Position numbers and translations under genes: made by a program. Of a stretch of DNA of 64,000 nucleotides, positions 32,461-40,135 are shown one piece after another (position 1 is the stretch's first letter; the number at the start of each line of letters is the position of its first letter). The notes beneath the pieces were generated by a model. It saw only the letters and a program-made list of their open reading frames with translations, had not been told where the DNA came from and made no database searches. This stretch comes from Candidatus Gastranaerophilales bacterium. GTDB lineage: Bacteria > Cyanobacteriota > Vampirovibrionia > Gastranaerophilales > Gastranaerophilaceae. The stretch lies in contig JAMPIM010000003.1 in NCBI GenBank assembly GCA_023662705.1, positions 1 through 64,000 on the forward strand, given 5' to 3'.

Positions 32461-34060
32461 CAGCTTTACGTTTCTTATCCAGTGCATTTGTAATATAAAT
32501 ATTCAAATTAGGAATACCAAGACCTAGTACGATACCTGAGAACAAGTAACCTGCTGCTTGAGCTTTATTAAGAGTCCCAAGTTTCTTTTTAGCAAGTTTT
32601 TTAACTTGTGCGTCTTTGATTCCGTCTAAATCTTTTAACATTTCTTTGAAAGTCTTAGCAACACCGTTTTCTTTAACAGTTGCAATCCCATTTTTAGAAA
32701 GTGTTTCAACAAGAACTTCATCTCTTGTTTTGAGTGAAGAATTGAATAAACGACCCCAATAACCTTTGCCCTCAACGTCTTTGGTTCTGTTCATAACAGA
32801 TTTATCTAAAGAGTTTGCAGCCACTCTGTTAACAATATCACCAAGCACAAGCCAGCTTAAGAATCCTAAAGTATCTTTTGTCAAAGATTCTCTTAATTCG
32901 TCTTTGTCTCTTGTAGCTAAAAGTCTTGAAATAATAGTCAAGCCATAAATACCCTTTAGTTGCGGAATTGTTGGCCAGAAACCTTTAAATGCAATCTTTT
33001 TCATTAATTCTGCCGGATTTGCAGTTCCCAGAGTTGCAAGTGTTAAGCCTAAGAATCCTGCACCCGCAGCACCCTTCATAAGCTTAAATTGTGTGCTGTT
33101 ATCTTTTGATCTGCCTTCTACACCTACAAAACCGTCAGAACCTGTTTTCTTTTTGGTTAAGTAAATATTCATCGGCTGAATTGACATACCCACGCCTGTT
33201 GCGATTCCAAAACCTGCTAATGAACGTATTTTTGAGAAACGTGTAAGTTTTTTGATAAATGCGTTATCTTTTATCGCATTACCATTTCTTACTTGTTCTT
33301 TGAATGCATTCTGAACATTTTCTTTATTGAAAGAATCAGATAATTTATAAATATCTTCCAATAAAGTTTTCAAACTTGTTTCACTGGTAAGTTTTTTTGC
33401 ATTTCCTTCAACAGCTTCTGCTGATTCAAGAATATATTTTGACTCAGCTCCTGTATCTGCAATAATTTTGTTCATTGCAGTATTTAAAGAATTAACAGAA
33501 TCTTTCTTTTTCCACTTATCAAAATCACTTTCCGTAACTGCTTTATCAAGAAGTTTTACTAATTCTTCCACTGTTTCTTCAGAAAGTTTTACATAACCGT
33601 CTTTATCAGCATTTGCAGCAGACGGATTGAAAGCTTTTACATTCTTCAAAGTTTCTCTCAGGTAATCAGCCTGTGTTGTATTGTTTTTAACCTGACGAGC
33701 TTTGTTTTCAGCCAAAATATTTAGAGTTTCCGGAGCTGCAAAAATCTTATTTGCATTAACCTTAAAGTTTTTATTCATTCCCATTAATGCAGCAGCAGCC
33801 AATCCGCCTGTCATACCATAAACACCTACAAGTGAATGGTTAGCAGTACCGGATGCTTCACGACGTGCAGTTTCAACACAAGCAGCAGGGCCGCGTTTAG
33901 CATCGGTCGTAACACGAGGTATAACCATGAATCCCAAATCGGTAAGGTTTGCACCAACACCTTGATTTGTTGCTAAAAATCTTAAACCTGTATCTGCAAT
34001 CCCTTTGAATTGAGGCTGCTTTTGCTGCATGTTGTTTTGCTGAATTAATTGTACTTTCAT
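32423..34060 (-). CDS. Multipass membrane protein with N-terminal PQFKG motif
   Basis: PQFKG lies at residues 16-20, followed by a short region and several hydrophobic segments, mostly in the first 110 residues and the second half. A charged helical region lies in the middle. The C-terminus is Lys/Ala-rich. It is paralogous to the next protein upstream (34100-35638): IAFKGFWPTIPQ and LATRDKDELRESL match LEFKGIFPTMDQ and AAADDKNELAEA there. AAAGG precedes the ATG. Family and function unknown. Confidence 0.7.
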   Translation of the reverse strand: MKVQLIQQNNMQQKQPQFKGIADTGLRFLATNQGVGANLTDLGFMVIPRVTTDAKRGPAACVETARREASGTANHSLVGVYGMTGGLAAAALMGMNKNFKVNANKIFAAPETLNILAENKARQVKNNTTQADYLRETLKNVKAFNPSAANADKDGYVKLSEETVEELVKLLDKAVTESDFDKWKKKDSVNSLNTAMNKIIADTGAESKYILESAEAVEGNAKKLTSETSLKTLLEDIYKLSDSFNKENVQNAFKEQVRNGNAIKDNAFIKKLTRFSKIRSLAGFGIATGVGMSIQPMNIYLTKKKTGSDGFVGVEGRSKDNSTQFKLMKGAAGAGFLGLTLATLGTANPAELMKKIAFKGFWPTIPQLKGIYGLTIISRLLATRDKDELRESLTKDTLGFLSWLVLGDIVNRVAANSLDKSVMNRTKDVEGKGYWGRLFNSSLKTRDEVLVETLSKNGIATVKENGVAKTFKEMLKDLDGIKDAQVKKLAKKKLGTLNKAQAAGYLFSGIVLGLGIPNLNIYITNALDKKRKAAKAAEEQQNAVA

Positions 34061-34099
34061 ATCTACCTTTTTCTAATTTCGTCTACACATTGAACCCTG

Positions 34100-35638
34100 T
34101 TATGCTGCCGTGTGTGCAACCGTGGATTCTTTTTCTTTATTTGTTTCTGTGTTTGACGACGATGTTTCCTGGGCTAATTTCAAAGCTTCGGCGTGCTTTT
34201 TCTGTGTATTTTTGCGTGTAAAAATTGGAATAACTAACCCTAACAGTAATAATGATACACCCAAGTTAGCCGCTTGGCAAGCAGAACGCATGTTGACCGC
34301 TTTTTTACCGACAACTTCTTCTGATGACTTGATGTTAACGTCTTTTACCCAGTGCCAGAATTTTTGTAACGCATTTTCGTTGCCCTTGAGGGGTTTTGTA
34401 TCGTTGAGCAATATAGTGCCCGTTTTCTTTTGTATAGCGGTTGCAGTTGCTTTGGCTACATAATCTCCGAGGAAGTACATACTTGAGAATGTAGCAATGT
34501 CTCTTACCGTAGCTTCTGCAAGTTCATTTTTATCATCAGCTGCTGCCATACGTGAAGCAAATGTAGTTGTAGAAATTATTCTTGCCTGATCCATTGTAGG
34601 GAAAATTCCTTTGAATTCAAGCATTCCTAAGGTTGGTTTCTTCATCATTGATAAAAGTGCAACACCAACCATTGAAGATATTGAAATTAATTTTTGTTTA
34701 AATAAGCCTTCTTGTGCTTTTGCTCTGATTCCTTCATCCTGATCTTTGCCGAAATCATCATAAATAGGAGCACCTTTTACACCTGATGTTTTTTCGGTAA
34801 TCCATCTGTTAATATATTGCATAGAAGCTGCAAGCGGTAAGATAACCGCAAGACCTAATGCACTCTTTGTTTTAACAAGGTTTTTGCTCTTTTTCGCAAA
34901 ATCTGCAATTGCAGTTCCCTTAGGAGCTTTTTGGTATTCTCTGAAATATTTTACGGAATCTTCAAGTAATGTTTTTGTAGTGGTTGCCTTAACATTACCT
35001 ACATTGACTCCTTCAAATACGTGAGTTTTATCTGCAATTTCTTTTGTGATTTTGCTGATTTCGTTATTAAATTCTTTTCTTGATTTTTTAGTAACTGAAA
35101 GTTCTTTTAACTTATTTGCATATTCTTCAAGTTCTGCTTCTGATAAAGCTTCTCCAAACTTAACTTTGTTTTTGCCGTCAGTTCCTTCAATTCCTTTTAA
35201 AATTTCTTTTAAACTGTCTTTAACTTTGTCATCAGCCTGAGAATTTGAATAAATATCGGTAGCTTTTTGTATTAAACTGCTGTCAGCCCAGCATGAAGTC
35301 ATATTAGAGCCTTTTGGCATGACAAAATTGTTTAAACAAGCTGCAAATCCCATTGCAACAACACTTGGAATCATACAGTTTACGATTAGACCTGAAGATT
35401 CTCTTCTAAATGCTTCAAATCCTGCAAACCAGTTTGTTAAAGATTCGACATAAGTTCTTGGTAAGATTGCTGAAAGAAGGTCGATAACGGCAACATTCAC
35501 CATCGGGTTTCTTTCGCAAGCCTGAATACAGTTCAAAACTGCTCCGCCAAGTCCGCTTTTAAATGCAGGATTTTGCTGACTACGGTTTGCATAATTATTC
35601 TTAAATTGTCTGTCTTCTACACCAATTCTACTTATCAT
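34100..35638 (-). CDS. Multipass membrane protein with N-terminal PAFKS motif
   Basis: NPAFKS lies near residues 24-29, then hydrophobic segments, a long charged helical middle (about 115-240) and more hydrophobic segments. A Ser/Thr/Glu-rich tail ends the protein. It shares the block LEFKGIFPT and nearby residues with the protein at 32423 and lies 39 bases upstream of it on the same strand, so the two probably arose by tandem duplication. The start could be either of two ATGs (35644 or 35638). Function unknown. Confidence 0.68.
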   Translation of the reverse strand: MISRIGVEDRQFKNNYANRSQQNPAFKSGLGGAVLNCIQACERNPMVNVAVIDLLSAILPRTYVESLTNWFAGFEAFRRESSGLIVNCMIPSVVAMGFAACLNNFVMPKGSNMTSCWADSSLIQKATDIYSNSQADDKVKDSLKEILKGIEGTDGKNKVKFGEALSEAELEEYANKLKELSVTKKSRKEFNNEISKITKEIADKTHVFEGVNVGNVKATTTKTLLEDSVKYFREYQKAPKGTAIADFAKKSKNLVKTKSALGLAVILPLAASMQYINRWITEKTSGVKGAPIYDDFGKDQDEGIRAKAQEGLFKQKLISISSMVGVALLSMMKKPTLGMLEFKGIFPTMDQARIISTTTFASRMAAADDKNELAEATVRDIATFSSMYFLGDYVAKATATAIQKKTGTILLNDTKPLKGNENALQKFWHWVKDVNIKSSEEVVGKKAVNMRSACQAANLGVSLLLLGLVIPIFTRKNTQKKHAEALKLAQETSSSNTETNKEKESTVAHTAA

Positions 35639-35644
35639 ACACAT

Positions 35645-35974
35645 ATTTCTTCTAATGTAATACGTTGATTATATCAACATATATATATATTTAAAAGCGG
35701 GTCAAATTTAAAATTGCCATGTTTTGTAAAAATGTAAAGAAAATGTAAAGATGAAAATTTGATTATTTTTTTCGTTTTAAGAAAGTTATTAAAAAAGAAT
35801 AAAGTTTTATAATACAAGATTATCTTATAGATTTATTTCTTGTCTAAAAACCTGCAAATAGGGCATGAAAAATAATTGTAAATTTTTGTTAAGCAACTTT
35901 CCTTTAAGCGAGGGATGTTTTGATGGCAGTTGTTTGTTATAATTTGCATAAATAAGGTTTAGAAGGAGAGTTGT
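35645..35974. other. AT-rich intergenic region with the glgC promoter
   Basis: This is 330 bases between divergent genes without a convincing ORF. An extended -10 box TGTTATAAT lies at 35935-35943, followed by a short leader with AGAAGGAGAG just before the glgC ATG. No good -35 box is seen. The rest is A/T runs, and I see no repeat or clear operator. Confidence 0.55.
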
Positions 35975-37210
35975 ATGTCAGTAGATAACGCATTGGTAAT
36001 GATTCTGGCGGGCGGTGAAGGAAAAAGATTGTTTCCGCTTACTCAGGAGAGAGCGAAACCTGCTGTTCCGTTCGGCGGAAGATATAGAATCATTGATTTT
36101 GTGTTGAATAACTTTATTAACTCCGGATTTTTTAAGATAAAAGTTTTGACCCAGTATAAGTCTGATTCTTTGAACAAACATATTACCCGCGGATGGACAT
36201 TATCTCCGTTTTTGAACCAATATGTCGATTTAGTGCCTGCTCAAATGAGAACGGGCGGGGCTTGGTATCAGGGAACGGCTGATGCGGTTTATCAGAATAT
36301 TTTTCATATCCATGATGAAGAGCCTGATTATGTTTGTGTATTTGGCGGCGACCATATATATAAAATGGATGTTTGGCAGATGCTTAAGTTTCATAAGAAA
36401 AACGGAGCTGAATTAACGATTTCTGCTATTCCTATTCCGATTGAAGAAGCACATGAGTTTGGGATTATTGAAGTTGATGAGAATTGGAGACTGACAGGTT
36501 TTGTTGAAAAACCGCAGACTCCGCCTAAATCTATTCCGAATAATCCAAAAATGTGTTTGGCATCTATGGGGAATTATATATTTAATAAAAATACTCTTGT
36601 GAATGCATTGGAAGAAGATTCTAAAATTCAGGAATCCAATCATGATTTTGGTAAAAACGTTATTCCAATGTTATTGAATCAGGGCAAGGAAATATTTATA
36701 TATAACTTTGCAGAAAATCATTTTCCGGGAATGACTAAAAGGGAAAAGGGTTATTGGCGTGATGTAGGATGTATTGATGCTTACTGGCAGGCAAATATGG
36801 ATTTGCTGGAGTATGAACCAGAATTGGATTTGTATTCAAAAGATTGGCCTTTGAGAACATTTAATTATAATTATCCTCCTGCAAAATTTATCTGGCAGGA
36901 AGGAGACAGGGTCGGTATGGCAACTGATTCAATGGTTTCGGAAGGTTGTGTTGTTTCAGGCGGTTCGATTTCCAGATGTGTGCTTTCTCCGAAAGTTAAA
37001 ATTAACAGTTATTCACAGGTTTCAGACAGTATTTTGATGGAAAATGTAACGGTCGGCAGGTATTCTGAAATCAGAAAAGCTATTATTGACAAGAATGTAG
37101 AAATTCCGCCTTATACAAAAATCGGGATAAATCGCGAAGATGACATTGCGCGCGGTTTCTATGTTTCAGAAGGCGGAGTTACTGTCGTTCCCAAGAATTC
37201 GCGTTTGTAG
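35975..37210 (+). CDS. glgC: Glucose-1-phosphate adenylyltransferase
   Basis: GlgC makes ADP-glucose, the committed step in bacterial glycogen synthesis. The 411-residue product has LAGGEGKRLFPLTQERAKPAVPFGGRYR at the N-terminus (read in two parts: LAGGEGKRLFPLT and KPAVPFGG), FGGDHIYKMD for metal and substrate, and a C-terminal left-handed beta-helix with VVSGGSISRCVLSP. The ribosome binding site is strong. With MalQ and GH57 it indicates glycogen storage. No glgA or glgB lies beside it. Confidence 0.95.
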   Translation: MSVDNALVMILAGGEGKRLFPLTQERAKPAVPFGGRYRIIDFVLNNFINSGFFKIKVLTQYKSDSLNKHITRGWTLSPFLNQYVDLVPAQMRTGGAWYQGTADAVYQNIFHIHDEEPDYVCVFGGDHIYKMDVWQMLKFHKKNGAELTISAIPIPIEEAHEFGIIEVDENWRLTGFVEKPQTPPKSIPNNPKMCLASMGNYIFNKNTLVNALEEDSKIQESNHDFGKNVIPMLLNQGKEIFIYNFAENHFPGMTKREKGYWRDVGCIDAYWQANMDLLEYEPELDLYSKDWPLRTFNYNYPPAKFIWQEGDRVGMATDSMVSEGCVVSGGSISRCVLSPKVKINSYSQVSDSILMENVTVGRYSEIRKAIIDKNVEIPPYTKIGINREDDIARGFYVSEGGVTVVPKNSRL

Positions 37211-37241
37211 AAATCTCTTCATTTTCCACCCATATAATAGT

Positions 37242-37279
37242 AATTGGCTGCGGATTGGTAAACGGATTTGCTGCCAATT
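37242..37279 (+). terminator. Possible terminator after glgC
   Basis: AATTGGC (37242-37248) and GCCAATT (37273-37279) form a 7-bp outer stem around a 24-base loop with partial inner pairing. A T-rich stretch follows at about 37288-37302. The long loop makes this a weak call. Confidence 0.35.
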
Positions 37280-37445
37280 TGTCGTATTCTTTTATTTTTT
37301 TATTCAGAAATCTAAAAAATGTTGGTATTTTCATACCTATATACTAAACTTTATTTAAAGATGTTAATCACCTTAAATGATAATTTATGTAAAATTTTAT
37401 TGCCGTTTTGGGCTAATTCCGACATATTTATTTACATTAACCCAC

Positions 37446-37473
37446 TTCAAAAATTTAAAAAATCTGCTATAAT
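37446..37473 (+). promoter_or_regulatory. Promoter of the pilin-adhesin gene
   Basis: TTCAAA (37446-37451), a 16-bp spacer and TATAAT (37468-37473). The transcript should start near 37480 and carry a leader of about 150 bases. The 421-base gap between glgC and the pilin gene holds this promoter, the leader hairpins and a possible glgC terminator. Confidence 0.6.
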
Positions 37474-37522
37474 AATACATGTAGCAATAATTTAATATTG
37501 AGTGAGCTAATGGCTTTATTGA

Positions 37523-37623
37523 TTGGCATTTTGTGATGCCAAAGTTTGAGTTAGACGGAGGCGGAGATTCGGTTTGGTCTTGCTCGACTATAAAGCTATT
37601 GGCGTGCGCTCAATGGAATTGAG
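37523..37623 (+). promoter_or_regulatory. Structured 5' leader with a Shine-Dalgarno-masking hairpin
   Basis: Two perfect hairpins can be drawn. TTGGCAT/ATGCCAA lies at 37523-37529 and 37536-37542. CTCAAT-GGA-ATTGAG lies at 37609-37623, and its right arm overlaps the GAGG (37621-37624) that is the only ribosome binding site of the next gene. The second hairpin would hide the site, so translation may depend on leader folding. No known riboswitch consensus was recognised. Confidence 0.5.
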
Positions 37624-37631
37624 GTATAAGA

Positions 37632-39563
37632 ATGAAAAGATTAAACGGATTTTCGCTGATGGAAATGATGGTTGTCTTAACAATTGTAGCGATTGTTGCG
37701 GCCGCATCAGCACCAATGGTGAATCGAAAAATGGTAAGATCGGCAGCCGGTGCCGGTTCTCCGTGGGAATGGGTAAATGGAATACCAGGAAACTCAATAT
37801 TTTATAACCATGAAGCTAATGATAATCAAAATGCTGCTATAGGAAGAGAACTCGCTCCTAATGGTGGATCTAATTCTTTAAATGCAAATAATGCACGACT
37901 TTATGTTGATATTCAAAATGATACAACTCCTCATATTGCATTTGGTAATAACGGGACAAATGTATTAAAACTTCTTGCCGGTGGTTCCAGAAACAGTATT
38001 GTATTTTCTGATAATATTTCAACAGATGGTATGAATCGAAGCGTCGTTATAGGTCCTGGAGCAACAGCATCAAACCATGCACAAGTTGTAATAGGCAGCG
38101 GAGCTCGCTCTGGACATGTTAGAGCTGTTGCAATTGGTAATGATGCACAAGTTTCAAGGGAGGAATCTATTGCTATTGGTTCAGGAGCAAAGGTTGAAGG
38201 AGGAGCATATTCAACAGCTGTCGGTTTTAACTCTGTATCATCAAGTACTAGGGCAACAGCTCTTGGCTCATATGCTTCTGCTACAGCGGCTGGTGCTATT
38301 GCAATTGGTGCAAATAGTCCAACGGGAGCTAACCAACGTACTCAAGCCACTGGTACAAATACAATTGCAATAGGTACAAATGCATTTGCATTTCGTCCAG
38401 ATTCGATAGCAATAGGACGTGGTGCAGCTGTCAGTCCGGATAACGCTGGTGGAACAAATTCTATTGCTATCGGACGAGGAGCAAGAACAAACCAAGATGA
38501 TACGGTTGTTATAGGTAGAAGTGCGAATTCTGTTGCGCTAGGTGCTATTTCTTTAGGAGTTAGTTCTTCTGCCAGTTCGAATGCTATTGCCCTTGGGACA
38601 CCAAGTGCTAACGGAGCAATAACTAATGCCGGTGGAGCGAATTCTATTGCAATTGGACGAGGGGCTCAGGCTACAAGGGTTAACTCAGTAGCAATCGGCA
38701 ACGGTACTACTTCTTCAGCTAACAATGCTATTGTTATTGGTATAGATGCTGTATCAAATCCATCCAATATGACTATTCCGGCAGGTACAACTAAGACAAT
38801 TGTATTGGGTGATCGTGATACCAGAGTTATAGTTCCTGGTACTCTTGTTCCTGCTAATTTAGAAATAACCAATCTTGCTGTTAGAGGTAACATGTTTGTT
38901 CATGACCATTTATATGTCGGTAAAAGAGGTTATTTTGGATTGAATCAATATACATATAACTCACGTCCATTTAGCCAAAGAAATGGTGATACCTCTATTA
39001 TTATGGGTTCAATATCATTCGATGACCATGAACACCCAGGATGGGTTCACTCAGATGATAGTCCTCACAGACGTTGGCATTTTTATGGATTGTCCAGAAG
39101 AGAAAATAATGATGATATGTATGCAAGACCAGGACTAGGTATAGATGATAAAGGTGGTTACAGTGATATAAGAGGCTATGTAGAAAATGCAATTAGAGCA
39201 CTGTATGGTGCATTTGGTGAGACATCTCCACTTTCTGACCGTCGTCTAAAAAATGTCGGCAAAGAATTCAAAGCTGGTCTTACAGAAGTCAAAAAACTTG
39301 AAGTATTCAATTATACATTCAAAGACGACAAAGACAAAACACCTAGAGTTGGTGTGATGGCGCAAGACTTGCAAAAAATCTTCCCTGATGCTGTAAGAAA
39401 AGGTGAAGACGGATTCTTGAGAATCAGAATGGAAGACATGTTCTATGCTGTAATCAACGCTGTTAAAGAACTCGATTCAAGAGTATCTCTTCTTGAACAA
39501 CAGCAAAAACGAATTGATGAATTGGAAAAACGTTTAGCTGATTTAGAAAAGAAAGTTAAATAA
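37632..39563 (+). CDS. Type IV prepilin / YadA-head / S74 chaperone chimera
   Basis: Residues 1-30 are a class III signal: MKRLNG then FSLMEMMVVLTIVAI, with the prepilin peptidase site after Gly6 and Glu at +5. Residues about 137-392 are about sixteen YadA-head repeats of the SIAIGxxA type (for example SIAIGRGA, SVAIGNGT, AIALGTPS). About 410-530 is a linker with His and Trp. Residues about 535-643 are a Peptidase_S74 chaperone with SDRRLKN (Ser535 and Lys540, the self-cleavage pair) and a final coiled coil. The likely role is a trimeric adhesin exported by the type IV pilus or type II machinery. It has a structured leader, and a terminator follows. Confidence 0.88.
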   Translation: MKRLNGFSLMEMMVVLTIVAIVAAASAPMVNRKMVRSAAGAGSPWEWVNGIPGNSIFYNHEANDNQNAAIGRELAPNGGSNSLNANNARLYVDIQNDTTPHIAFGNNGTNVLKLLAGGSRNSIVFSDNISTDGMNRSVVIGPGATASNHAQVVIGSGARSGHVRAVAIGNDAQVSREESIAIGSGAKVEGGAYSTAVGFNSVSSSTRATALGSYASATAAGAIAIGANSPTGANQRTQATGTNTIAIGTNAFAFRPDSIAIGRGAAVSPDNAGGTNSIAIGRGARTNQDDTVVIGRSANSVALGAISLGVSSSASSNAIALGTPSANGAITNAGGANSIAIGRGAQATRVNSVAIGNGTTSSANNAIVIGIDAVSNPSNMTIPAGTTKTIVLGDRDTRVIVPGTLVPANLEITNLAVRGNMFVHDHLYVGKRGYFGLNQYTYNSRPFSQRNGDTSIIMGSISFDDHEHPGWVHSDDSPHRRWHFYGLSRRENNDDMYARPGLGIDDKGGYSDIRGYVENAIRALYGAFGETSPLSDRRLKNVGKEFKAGLTEVKKLEVFNYTFKDDKDKTPRVGVMAQDLQKIFPDAVRKGEDGFLRIRMEDMFYAVINAVKELDSRVSLLEQQQKRIDELEKRLADLEKKVK

Positions 39564-39569
39564 AAAATT

Positions 39570-39593
39570 AAGCGGGATTTTTTAATCCCGCTT
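39570..39593 (+). terminator. Intrinsic terminator after the pilin-adhesin gene
   Basis: AAGCGGGATT (39570-39579) and AATCCCGCTT (39584-39593) form a perfect 10-bp stem with a TTTT loop, followed by a run of T. Confidence 0.92.
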
Positions 39594-39605
39594 TTTTTTA
39601 CCCCC

Positions 39606-39635
39606 TTGACAAGGTATTGACAAGTATGGTATAAA
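39606..39635 (+). promoter_or_regulatory. Strong sigma-70 promoter with a direct repeat
   Basis: TTGACA (39606-39611), an 18-bp spacer and TATAAA (39630-39635) make a near-consensus promoter. The -35 box is part of TTGACAAG, repeated 11 bp later (39617-39624), which could be a regulator site. Transcription should start near 39642. Confidence 0.7.
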
Positions 39636-39661
39636 GTTAGTGGGGTAAATGTATATTTTTG

Positions 39662-39693
39662 AGTCTTGCACATTCTGCAAGACTTTCCTTTTT
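39662..39693 (+). terminator. Leader hairpin with T tract: attenuator or small-RNA terminator
   Basis: AGTCTTGCA (39662-39670) and TGCAAGACT (39676-39684) form a perfect 9-bp stem with a CATTC loop, followed by TTCCTTTTT. It lies between the strong promoter at 39606 and the ATG at 39707, so it would stop part of the transcripts after about 50 bases. Confidence 0.65.
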
Positions 39694-39706
39694 GTTGGAG
39701 AGAATT

Positions 39707-39910
39707 ATGCAGGAAATAACTGTCGGAAAAACCTATAAACACTACAAAGGCAATATTTATAAAATAATCGCATTAGCGAAACACTCAGAAACCATGGAAG
39801 ATATGATTGTTTATCAATCCGTTAAAAACAATGATATCTGGGTGCGTCCAAAATCTATGTGGAACGAAATTATTGATGATAATGGTACATTGAGGTTTAC
39901 TTTATGTTAA
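39707..39910 (+). CDS. DUF1653 domain protein, 67 aa
   Basis: The protein is nearly all DUF1653: YKHYKGNIYKIIALAKHSET then IVYQSVKNNDIWVRPKSMW. The domain is small and beta-rich and has no established function. I start at the ATG at 39707, which has TTGGAG 8 bases upstream; the longer frame from 39659 would run through the leader hairpin. The stop overlaps the next small gene's ATG. Confidence 0.85.
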   Translation: MQEITVGKTYKHYKGNIYKIIALAKHSETMEDMIVYQSVKNNDIWVRPKSMWNEIIDDNGTLRFTLC

Positions 39911-40062
39911 CAAGAGAAGTTCGGGAATGGCTTGAAAAGGTTCAAAGAAGACAATATTCTTACGAAGATGCAATGTATGAATTTATGAGATTTTCTTCAT
40001 TTTTAACCCGTGAAGAAATGAAAATGATTAAACGCAAAATTGAAGAAGGTTACAATTCTTAA
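39904..40062 (+). CDS. Small translationally coupled ORF, 52 aa
   Basis: The ATG at 39904 lies inside the last codons of the DUF1653 gene, and the frame runs 52 codons to TAA at 40060-40062. The product is charged and helical: MLTREVREWLEKVQRRQ, then FLTREEMKMIKRKIEEG. The LTRE motif occurs twice, about 33 residues apart, suggesting two similar helices. Coupling to the DUF1653 gene supports expression. Family unknown. Confidence 0.6.
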   Translation: MLTREVREWLEKVQRRQYSYEDAMYEFMRFSSFLTREEMKMIKRKIEEGYNS

Positions 40063-40135
40063 TAATACGGGCAAAAAACTTTCATAAAATGACTTTATAT
40101 TATTGTAAGTAAGGTTTCTGTAGGACAATAGTATT

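Noticed and set aside
37501..37631. c-di-GMP-I riboswitch before the pilin gene
   Set aside because: Position and gene type fit, and ATGCCAAAG loosely recalls the GEMM core, but the GNRA tetraloop-receptor and the GGGACGCAAAGCC-type core are not present. Kept only as an unassigned structured leader.
38116..38495. ORFs on both strands inside the pilin-adhesin gene
   Set aside because: The YadA repeats give long open frames in other phases because of repeated codons. The products are low-complexity (Leu/Gln/Val or Cys/Ser/Thr) and have no start signals.
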